A stretch of 7,991 nt of DNA from an uncultured Caulobacterales bacterium (GTDB lineage: Bacteria > Pseudomonadota > Alphaproteobacteria > Caulobacterales > Maricaulaceae), in contig CALLME010000073.1 in assembly GCA_938007945.1 (NCBI GenBank), positions 1 through 7,991 of the forward strand. Reading direction: 5' to 3'. The notes under the pieces were generated by a model. It searched no databases, was not told the origin of the DNA, and saw nothing but the letters and a program-made list of their open reading frames with translations. A program made the position numbers and the translations under genes. Shown here piece after piece: positions 1 to 5,049 of this stretch (within the stretch, counting starts at the first letter, position 1; each line of letters starts with the position of its first letter).

Positions 1-62
1 CGCGCGGCGCGTCTGTCTCAAAAGGGTTGTGGCGGTTATGCGTCATAGGAATTGAATAAGTT

Positions 63-98
63 AAAAAGGCGCGCACGACAAGGAAAATATTTGTCGCG
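63..98 (-). terminator. Possible intrinsic terminator after metB
   Basis: On the minus strand, about 45 bases past the metB stop, CGCGACAA can pair with TTGTCGTG (8 bp including one G-U, loop of 9). Six bases later comes a run of five T. The distance between stem and T-run is larger than in a textbook terminator, so this is a moderate candidate for the end of the metX-to-metB transcript. The rest of positions 1-142 shows no gene I can support. Confidence 0.4.
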
Positions 99-142
99 AA
101 TATGCGATTTCAAACATAATGCGAGAATAATTTACCGCAAAA

Positions 143-1309
143 CTAAGATATCGCAGATAATCCTTGCTCCAGCGCCTTAATGAGGTCAGCTTCGGCTTCA
201 ATACCAACAGACAAACGCAATAAACTGTCCGTGATACCCGCTTCCAGCCTTGCCGTTTCCTCCATACCGCGATGCGTCATAGTTGACGGCTGACAGATGA
301 GGCTCTCAACCCCACCAAGGCTCGCCGCGAGTTGGAAGAGCGCCACATTTTCCGCGAGAGCCACTGCCGCCTCGCAGCCACCTTTAAGCTCAAAAGACAA
401 CATCGCGCCTGGCCCGTCTTGCTGCGCCTTCATCAGCTTATAGCCTGGGTCAGAGCGCAGACCTGGATAGTAGACTTTCGAAACAGCTTTGTGTTTTTTG
501 AGCATTTTCGCAATGGCAAGCGCATTACCTTCGGCAGCGTCCATGCGAAGCGCGAGCGTGCGTAGCCCGCGTAAGGTTTGATAGCTATCAAACGCCGCCC
601 CCGTCACGCCAATACAGTTCGCCCACCATTCTAGCGCCTCGACATGCTCAGCGGATTTCGCAACCACCGCTCCGCCGACAATATCGCTATGACCGTTGAG
701 ATATTTGGTTGTGCTGTGTACGACGATATCCGCGCCGAGCGCCAGTGGCCTCTGCCGCGCGGGGGAGAGGAATGTGTTATCCACCATGACGAGTGCCTCC
801 ACCGCCTTAGCCGCTTTCGTAATCTTCGCGATATCGACGATACGCATGAGCGGATTAGACGGTGTTTCAATGAGAACGAGTTTCGGATTGTTCGCCATTG
901 CTGCAGTGAGCGCTTTCGCGTCCCCTTGATCCACAAACTCGACGCGCAAACGCCCTTGCTTCGCACGGTGGGTCAGCAGGCGGTGCGTCCCCCCGTAACA
1001 ATCATGCGGCGCGAGTATGAGATCATCAACGCTGAGGAGGTTAAAGACGAGGTCAATCGCCGCCATGCCTGAACTTGTGATTACGGCCCCTGCTCCGTCC
1101 TCAAGCGCAGACAAGACATGCGACAGCCCATCGCGATTGGGGTTATTGGTGCGCCCGTAATCATACTCCCCCTTATGCGCCACACTCGGCCAGCGGTAGG
1201 TCGAGGACAGGTAAAGCGCAGGCGGCACAGAGCCGTAAGCCGTGTCTGTGCCGATTTCCGCCTGCACAGTCTTCGTGCGCGGCGAGAGATCTTTGGAAGT
1301 TTTGGTCAT
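143..1309 (-). CDS. metB: Cystathionine gamma-synthase (MetB), PLP-dependent transsulfuration enzyme
   Basis: This cytoplasmic enzyme condenses an O-acylhomoserine with cysteine to give cystathionine, the first transsulfuration step to methionine. The 388-residue product has the family's full usual length. PLP-site residues are visible: the YGR motif at 51-53 (phosphate contacts from the partner subunit), HDCYGGTHR at 102-110 with the ring-stacking Tyr105, the cofactor aspartate in VDNTF (Asp177), and the Schiff-base lysine in STTKYLNGHSD (Lys202). The stretches WWANCIGVTGAAFDSY and LGGVESL match the MetB/CGS branch, and I recognise long similarity to E. coli MetB. MetC-type beta-lyase or O-acylhomoserine sulfhydrylase activity cannot be excluded from sequence alone. 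It starts 19 bases after the small membrane gene, with a weak GGAAAA-type site, and is the last gene of the minus-strand metX cluster, so SAM control through the metX leader is likely if the genes share a transcript. Confidence 0.93.
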   Translation of the reverse strand: MTKTSKDLSPRTKTVQAEIGTDTAYGSVPPALYLSSTYRWPSVAHKGEYDYGRTNNPNRDGLSHVLSALEDGAGAVITSSGMAAIDLVFNLLSVDDLILAPHDCYGGTHRLLTHRAKQGRLRVEFVDQGDAKALTAAMANNPKLVLIETPSNPLMRIVDIAKITKAAKAVEALVMVDNTFLSPARQRPLALGADIVVHSTTKYLNGHSDIVGGAVVAKSAEHVEALEWWANCIGVTGAAFDSYQTLRGLRTLALRMDAAEGNALAIAKMLKKHKAVSKVYYPGLRSDPGYKLMKAQQDGPGAMLSFELKGGCEAAVALAENVALFQLAASLGGVESLICQPSTMTHRGMEETARLEAGITDSLLRLSVGIEAEADLIKALEQGLSAIS

Positions 1310-1328
1310 GATTCAATTTTCCGAGAAA

Positions 1329-1595
1329 TTACAAATTATCAAACAAATAATTAGATGGCCACGGATGATGTTTAACAGAGTTAGGTGAATAGTTTGCCAT
1401 CAAAGCACAATAAAAAAGCCACACAATCACGAATATAGGACTGGTCTTCGTAAACGCGACCAAACACTCTCTGAAAAAGCTTGAACTCTGTTCAGTTTTT
1501 TCAAACAAGACTTTAATAATAACAAAAGTTATCCAAGCAATAAGTAAGCATATGAAAACTGTGATGTCAGTTTTGACATTGAATATATCACTCAT
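1329..1595 (-). CDS. Small hypothetical two-helix membrane protein, coupled to the toxin gene
   Basis: I do not recognise this 88-residue protein. It has two hydrophobic segments, about residues 11-31 (rich in I, V, F, L, with a central Trp) and about 53-67. They are joined by a charged and serine-rich loop (EKTEQSSS), and a polar His/Pro/Asn-rich tail follows. That pattern suggests a hairpin in the inner membrane. Its ATG overlaps the toxin stop codon as ATGA (1592-1595), so it is probably translationally coupled to the toxin. Its base composition stands out: the line 1501-1560 has 15 G/C in 60 bases, against 35 in 60 for 2701-2760 inside metX. That points to acquisition with the toxin-antitoxin pair. 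It could be a passenger, a third module component, or a non-functional remnant. The clean reading frame and the overlap argue that it is real. Confidence 0.6.
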   Translation of the reverse strand: MSDIFNVKTDITVFICLLIAWITFVIIKVLFEKTEQSSSFFRECLVAFTKTSPIFVIVWLFYCALMANYSPNSVKHHPWPSNYLFDNL

Positions 1596-1867
1596 CTGTT
1601 TTGAAACCTATATATACCGATAATGCGGGCAGTTTGGTTGTTGTCTTCCAGCAAATAGACGACAACAAATCTATACTTTGTGCTTACAATTCGGCGTTGG
1701 GCGCTGCGAAATTTTATGCCTGCTTCTGGGTTTGAGGTCAGAACATCAATGCAAGACGCTATATCGTCCATGACATTACCGAAAGTTTGACGTGAAATTT
1801 CTAAGTAATATTGGCTTATTTCTGCAAAATCATGTTTCGCCGAAGGCGCATACTTTATGACCGTCAT
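1592..1867 (-). CDS. ParE/RelE-superfamily toxin of a type II toxin-antitoxin pair
   Basis: From the chosen start the protein is 91 residues. It opens with a beta strand (TVIKYAPSA), followed by a helical hairpin with the DFAEISQYYLE pattern typical of ParE-like proteins. A second helix ends in the common LTSNPEAG turn, and the terminal strands carry an Arg-rich segment (RSAQRRIVSTKYRFVVVYL) and an IIGIYRF ending. ParE relatives poison DNA gyrase and RelE relatives cut mRNA on the ribosome; the sequence does not decide between them. The reading frame extends to an upstream ATG at 1888 with a GAGG six bases before it. I prefer the internal ATG at 1867 because the fold begins there and it overlaps the antitoxin stop as ATGA. 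It lies directly after its likely antitoxin and overlaps the next gene. Confidence 0.82.
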   Translation of the reverse strand: MTVIKYAPSAKHDFAEISQYYLEISRQTFGNVMDDIASCIDVLTSNPEAGIKFRSAQRRIVSTKYRFVVVYLLEDNNQTARIIGIYRFQNR

Positions 1868-2088
1868 CTTGGCATGGGGCGTCCGCATATGGCCTCAATC
1901 TCGTCATGGGGCACAACGGTATTATTCGGATCCGCAATGCGGCGCTCAATCTCTGCTTCTTGCTCAGCTGAGAGCTTGTAACGCTCGTCATAGTTTAACA
2001 TGACAGACTCCATCAGTCTTTCGACATCCTCACGCTGCTGACCCGAAAGCGCTTCAACAAATTTCGTGAATTTCTGTAGTTTTGTCAT
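1864..2088 (-). CDS. Type II antitoxin, addiction-module component family
   Basis: This 74-residue, charged, mainly helical protein is placed directly before a ParE/RelE-type toxin, the usual antitoxin-first order. Residues 39-55 (LSAEQEAEIERRIADPN) followed by a VPHDEIEA segment resemble the short antitoxins in which a helix plus a C-terminal strand wraps the toxin. I see no clear DNA-binding domain, although the N-terminal helices (1-35) are the place to look for one. Its function would be to neutralise the toxin encoded just downstream. The start is supported by an AGGA on the minus strand (2096-2099) seven bases before the ATG. It begins 27 bases after the metX stop with no visible terminator between them, so it is probably read through from metX, possibly with its own promoter as well. 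Confidence 0.78.
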   Translation of the reverse strand: MTKLQKFTKFVEALSGQQREDVERLMESVMLNYDERYKLSAEQEAEIERRIADPNNTVVPHDEIEAICGRPMPR

Positions 2089-2101
2089 GCATTCATCCTA
2101 T

Positions 2102-2131
2102 CACAAAGCCCCACTTTACAAAAGCCCCGCA
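2102..2131. repeat. Short imperfect direct repeat at the metX end / cassette start
   Basis: CACAAAGCCCCAC (2102-2114) and ACAAAAGCCCCGCAC (from 2118) are near copies lying side by side. One is in the intergenic gap and the other covers the last codons of metX. This could be a small slippage duplication or a trace of the event that brought in the downstream cassette. No matching copy is seen at the other edge (1310-1328). Confidence 0.4.
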
Positions 2132-3069
2132 CAAAACTCAGCCAGTTTAGGCCCCATCGCGTCATACTCTTTTAAGAAAGCATCATGCCCAAACAAGGAC
2201 GTAAACGTATAGAGTTCGCTCTCGCCTCCCAATCGGTCACGCAGCTCCTGCATATCGACGAGCGGGGCGATCTGGTCCGAGATAGCTGTCATCAGGAGCG
2301 TTGGCGTGGAGATATTCTCGGGTTCGACGCGGTGCAAGTCAATCGACTCAGACAGCGCCAAGAACCGCCTCGCGTCCATCGTCTGCGCAAATGCATTACC
2401 GCGCGACTCGAGATAATCACAGATATCAAATGTACTGGGATGGGTGCCTGTTTCATTAAGCGCAAAGCGGTCGGCAAATTCAACGGGCGTGCGGTAGGTC
2501 GTCATCGCAAGTTCGCGGGCGAGTTTCAGCCCACCTTCGGGATTACCCGCTTCAAGGCCAAGGCGCACAACACGGCGCTGAATACCGCGCCACGCCACAC
2601 CAATCGGATAAGGCCTATGTGCCGCGCCAATGACACAGAGCTTATCAAGACGTTCAGGGAACATCTCCGCAAAGCGCAGTCCCACCATGCCGCCATAAGA
2701 ACTGCCGACGAGGGCCGCGATTTTATCAATGCCTTGGTTATCCAGCACGGCGCTAAGCCGATGAGCTTGGTCGCCCGTCGTGATGACGTCAGGGCAATCT
2801 GTGCAATCACCTGTTGGGGCAAATTCAAGGCCGAGGACTTGGAAACGCGAGAGGTCAATTGGCCCGCCATTCCGAACGAGTGTTGACCACCACCCACGAT
2901 TATTGCGACCCCCGTCGGCAACAAAGCGCGTGGCAGAGATGCCACCTAGCACAACGATAATCGGCGCGCCGTCTTGACCACATATCCGCGCATGGGCGAC
3001 ATCACCGCGAAGGATTTCGCCGCGCTCTAGTTTCAGATCGCCAAGATCGACTGTAATATCACGCGCCAT
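2116..3069 (-). CDS. metX: Homoserine O-acyltransferase, short MetX family
   Basis: This alpha/beta-hydrolase enzyme transfers an acyl group from acyl-CoA to homoserine, activating it for MetB. The 317-residue chain shows the expected order: an N-terminal strand region with VLGGISATRF (40-49), the RNNRGWW segment (55-61), the nucleophile elbow GSSYGGM (122-128, Ser124), then a lid region and the rest of the triad, Asp265 in SDQIAP and His295 in GHDAF. It is shorter than classical acetyl-transferring MetX (about 370-380). Its SSYGGM elbow resembles the short proteobacterial forms often annotated as succinyltransferases, so the acyl donor (acetyl or succinyl) is undecided. The ATG has GGAGGT (3073-3078 on the plus coordinates) just upstream. 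It is the first gene behind a SAM-I-type riboswitch. Homoserine would come from the fusion enzyme encoded at 5050-6720. Confidence 0.92.
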   Translation of the reverse strand: MARDITVDLGDLKLERGEILRGDVAHARICGQDGAPIIVVLGGISATRFVADGGRNNRGWWSTLVRNGGPIDLSRFQVLGLEFAPTGDCTDCPDVITTGDQAHRLSAVLDNQGIDKIAALVGSSYGGMVGLRFAEMFPERLDKLCVIGAAHRPYPIGVAWRGIQRRVVRLGLEAGNPEGGLKLARELAMTTYRTPVEFADRFALNETGTHPSTFDICDYLESRGNAFAQTMDARRFLALSESIDLHRVEPENISTPTLLMTAISDQIAPLVDMQELRDRLGGESELYTFTSLFGHDAFLKEYDAMGPKLAEFCAGLL

Positions 3070-3072
3070 GAC

Positions 3073-3110
3073 ACCTCCATTGCCTCAAGAAAATTATTAC
3101 GCATGGAAGA
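3073..3110 (-). promoter_or_regulatory. Putative metX ribosome-binding-site sequestering hairpin (riboswitch expression platform)
   Basis: On the minus strand CUUCCAU (3109-3103) can pair with AUGGAGG (3080-3074), seven pairs with one G-U. This would bury the metX Shine-Dalgarno. The same UCUUCC (3110-3105) can instead pair perfectly with GGAAGA (3137-3132), which runs into the 3' strand of riboswitch helix P1. The two pairings exclude each other, the normal layout of a translational off-switch. This was folded by hand, without energies. Confidence 0.55.
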
Positions 3111-3122
3111 AAGCGGCCAAAG

Positions 3123-3254
3123 CCTCTGTCATCTTCCGCGGACACTTAGTGTCTCTGCGCAGGATTTGGCACCTTACACTTGTGTGTGGTTGCCCCGACG
3201 TCCCAAGCATTGAGCTTAACGGGCCTGTCCCTCAGTCGGTCTTGATGATGGAGG
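3123..3254 (-). ncRNA. SAM-I-type (S-box) S-adenosylmethionine riboswitch in the metX leader
   Basis: The minus strand between the RTX gene and metX carries the conserved SAM-I core in order. P1 5' strand is UCAUC followed by AAGA (3248-3241). Next comes GAGGGACAGGCCCG, the kink-turn and P2 start. A P2b arm follows with its own AAGC/GCUU hairpin, then GGGGCAACC. P3 (ACAC/GUGU) leads into AAGGUGCCAAAUCC, the SAM-binding core. P4 is capped by GACAC-UAA-GUGUC, and the P1 3' strand is GAUGA (3133-3129). Aligned from memory to the well-known Thermoanaerobacter SAM-I aptamer, the conserved blocks match nearly base for base. There is no U-tract terminator downstream, and the metX ribosome-binding site is only about 50 bases away, so control of translation is likely: high SAM would turn off metX and possibly the following genes. 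SAM-I/IV variants share this core. Confidence 0.9.
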
Positions 3255-3259
3255 TGATA

Positions 3260-3283
3260 TGACGCGCACAGCTTTGCGCGTCA
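3260..3283 (-). terminator. Strong hairpin between the RTX gene and the metX leader
   Basis: TGACGCGCA (3260-3268) and TGCGCGTCA (3275-3283) form a perfect 9-bp stem with a 6-base loop, about 20 bases past the RTX stop. On the minus strand no T-run follows, so it is not a textbook intrinsic terminator. It may end or stabilise the RTX mRNA, or separate that transcript from the SAM leader that starts just after it. Any promoter for metX must lie very near or upstream of this hairpin; I could not identify one. Confidence 0.5.
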
Positions 3284-3302
3284 AGGGCTTAGAGCTGCGA
3301 GG

Positions 3303-4832
3303 CTAGCCAAATAAATCATCGACAAGGATAAACTCACCGCCGTTTTCCGTGCCGTTGAAAAACATGCCTTCAATATCGGTAAATGTGTCTGTGCCCCAAA
3401 TCGGGTGATCCGCCGTAATAGAGCCATCACCGTTTTGTGTGAATGTGTATTCACTTCGGTCGCCGTCATAGTTTATCTGGTCATAATTACGCGTGCTACC
3501 TGTGAAGACATCATCACCAAGCCCGCCGTAGAAGTTCGTGCCTGCCGTTGCCCCAATCATAATGTCGTCGCCATTGGTACCATTGAGCACATCATCAGCA
3601 TCAAGGCGGAACTCTGGCAAGTTCTCTGTTAACTCAATGGCTTCATCAATCGTATAATTACGACCCGCGCGGATAGAGAATAGGATTTCAATTCCCGTCA
3701 ATGTTTTCTCGCCCCATGTTGGGTGTGTCATGATGAGCGCGCCGTTGTTTGCAAAATTGAACGTCCATTCGATGATATCGCCATCAATGCGCAAGGTATC
3801 GCGATTGCCGCCTTCGCCGTTGATAACATCGTTACCGCGACCTGCATAAAAGACGTTATTGGCGTTTGTGCCGGTCATGAAATCATTGACCTCATCACTG
3901 CCCGTGATGACGCCGTTGATGAGCGTGCCAGTTTCTTGCTGCGGGGCGTCATCAATCAAGTCCTCAATAGAATACCACGCGGCTTCTTGAAGGAACCAAA
4001 TGCCGTCAATATCGATGAGTGTATCGCGTCCCCAAACAGGGTGATCAAAAATGACATTGCCATTGGCTTGTTGCGTAATGGTGTAGTCCTCTGCAGACCC
4101 ATTATAAATGCCTTGCGAATAGGCATCAGCACGCCCAACCAACGTGTCATTACCCTCAAGGCCGTATAACCCGCGCAGCTCTGCCGTATCAACAAGACGG
4201 TCATCACCGTCTGTGCCGATAAGATTGTCCCATGCATCGACGCGAAATTCATCAGTCGGGTCATCTGGATTGTTATCATCTGGCAGCAAGTCGTCTATGG
4301 CATACCACCGCGCCTCGCCCGAGAACCAAATACCGTCAATATTGGACAGCGTATCGCGACCCCAAGTCGGGTGGGTGAAAATGACATTACCATTGGCGGC
4401 GACTGTAATGGTGTAATCTGCGGCTGCCCCGTTAAATGCACCTTGCGAATAGGCATCCTCGCGGCCCACCAATCGGTCATTGCCAAGACCGCCATAAAGC
4501 CCGTCTATCTCTGCCGTATCTACGAGACGGTCATCGCCGTTTGTGCCGATAAGATTGCCCCACGCGTCAATGCGAAACCCGCCCGCCGCAGGTCCTTCTG
4601 TCATAGAGATCGCGTCTTCGATAGAATACCAGCTTTCGTCACCTGCAAACCAGAACCCATCTATACCGATGAGTGTATCTGTACCTAGCGTTGGGTGCTC
4701 GACGGTGACGGAGCCGTCCTCATTGCGGTAAACTCTAAACTCAGACAGAGACAGTGAGTAATCTACCTGGTTATATTCGCCCGCTATCCCGCGAAAGGTT
4801 TGGTTCCCGTTTTGATTTACAAATACTGCCAC
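3303..4832 (-). CDS. RTX-like calcium-binding repeat protein, probable type I secretion substrate
   Basis: This 509-residue, strongly acidic protein (rich in D, G, N) has no N-terminal signal peptide. It is built from about five composite repeats: a partial one (about 10-74), two near copies (86-183 and 196-293), a worn one (about 303-397) and a last one (about 407-507). Each pairs a short RTX-like piece (GTNGDD, then YGGLGND.LVG) with a beta-rich piece ending HP.WG.DTL..IDGIWF and WYSI.DL. RTX repeats fold on binding calcium outside the cell. The C-terminus (ILVDDLFG) has the acidic-then-hydrophobic look of type I secretion signals but also equals the end of the repeat unit. The start is a GTG with AGGAG six bases before it. 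No secretion ABC transporter genes lie in the window. No enzymatic domain is recognised, so an adhesin, matrix or S-layer-like role is only a guess. Confidence 0.8.
   Translation of the reverse strand: MAVFVNQNGNQTFRGIAGEYNQVDYSLSLSEFRVYRNEDGSVTVEHPTLGTDTLIGIDGFWFAGDESWYSIEDAISMTEGPAAGGFRIDAWGNLIGTNGDDRLVDTAEIDGLYGGLGNDRLVGREDAYSQGAFNGAAADYTITVAANGNVIFTHPTWGRDTLSNIDGIWFSGEARWYAIDDLLPDDNNPDDPTDEFRVDAWDNLIGTDGDDRLVDTAELRGLYGLEGNDTLVGRADAYSQGIYNGSAEDYTITQQANGNVIFDHPVWGRDTLIDIDGIWFLQEAAWYSIEDLIDDAPQQETGTLINGVITGSDEVNDFMTGTNANNVFYAGRGNDVINGEGGNRDTLRIDGDIIEWTFNFANNGALIMTHPTWGEKTLTGIEILFSIRAGRNYTIDEAIELTENLPEFRLDADDVLNGTNGDDIMIGATAGTNFYGGLGDDVFTGSTRNYDQINYDGDRSEYTFTQNGDGSITADHPIWGTDTFTDIEGMFFNGTENGGEFILVDDLFG
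3954..4577 (-). repeat. Two tandem ~330-bp coding repeats inside the RTX-like gene
   Basis: Codons 86-183 (4577 to 4284) and 196-293 (4247 to 3954) encode near-identical units offset by 110 residues. Conserved blocks include NLIGT.GDDRLVDTAE, GNVIF.HP.WGRDTL and DIDGIWF-like ends. The DNA is also similar (for example GTGCCGATAAGATTG occurs at both 4215 and 4545 in the plus orientation), pointing to a fairly recent duplication. Outer units are more diverged. Confidence 0.85.
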
Positions 4833-4837
4833 TGATA

Positions 4838-4843
4838 ACTCCT
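4838..4843 (-). promoter_or_regulatory. Ribosome-binding site fixing the GTG start of the RTX-like gene
   Basis: On the minus strand AGGAGT ends five to six bases before the GTG at 4832. No in-frame ATG lies close by, so GTG is the best-supported start. Confidence 0.7.
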
Positions 4844-4935
4844 ATAATGCCCGCCGGATTGGCAAAGTATTAGCCATAAATTGCAAGTTTTGTGCCGTTT
4901 AGGCGTCCGCCCAGAGCCTTTAAGTTAACAAAACG

Positions 4936-5016
4936 ATGAATTTAGTGGCGGACGGGCTGTGTGCCGTGACACGCGTCGGCTCAGCCATGATTGACTCTGC
5001 CCGCAACGCCGCTTAG
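4936..5016 (+). CDS. Possible 26-residue leader ORF upstream of the homoserine dehydrogenase gene
   Basis: An ATG at 4936 opens a frame reading MNLVADGLCAVTRV and so on, ending at TAG (5014-5016), 33 bases before the next gene. It is not enriched in threonine, isoleucine or methionine as classic thr-type attenuator peptides are, and no good ribosome-binding site precedes it. It may be a chance frame in GC-rich DNA; it is listed because it lies in an operon-leader position. Confidence 0.2.
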   Translation: MNLVADGLCAVTRVGSAMIDSARNAA

Positions 5017-5049
5017 TCAGCGCGCTCAAATTGTTCTAAGGAGTGGCTT

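Larger units (their letters stand above)
4833..5049. other. Divergent intergenic region between the RTX-like and homoserine dehydrogenase genes
   Basis: This stretch must carry promoters for both divergent genes, but I found no convincing -35/-10 pair. TATAAT occurs on the plus strand at 4843-4848 without a partner at the right distance. It holds an 8-bp inverted repeat (CGTCCGCC at 4904-4911, GGCGGACG at 4947-4954) and a 26-codon open frame (4936-5016). AAGGAG (5038-5043) is a good ribosome-binding site for the gene at 5050. No known riboswitch class is recognised. Confidence 0.6.

Noticed and set aside
2185..2886. A 233-codon open frame on the plus strand opposite metX
   Set aside because: It is the antisense shadow of metX, whose catalytic triad and family motifs are clear on the minus strand; the plus-strand product shows no recognisable domain.
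3068..3262. A 64-codon open frame on the plus strand between metX and the RTX gene
   Set aside because: It covers the SAM-I riboswitch in antisense. The conserved aptamer core explains the sequence, and no ribosome-binding site supports the frame.
3723..4169. A 148-codon plus-strand frame opposite the RTX-like gene
   Set aside because: It mirrors the repeat-coding DNA and has no start signal; the minus-strand repeat protein is clearly the coding frame.
4843..4848. Perfect TATAAT on the plus strand as a promoter for the dehydrogenase gene
   Set aside because: No acceptable -35 at 16-19 bases: the nearest TTTACA is 21 bases away. It also overlaps the RTX gene's ribosome-binding region.
4850..5049. 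A second SAM or other riboswitch before the dehydrogenase gene
   Set aside because: Checked for SAM-I core, SAM-II and SAH-like consensus strings; none are present.
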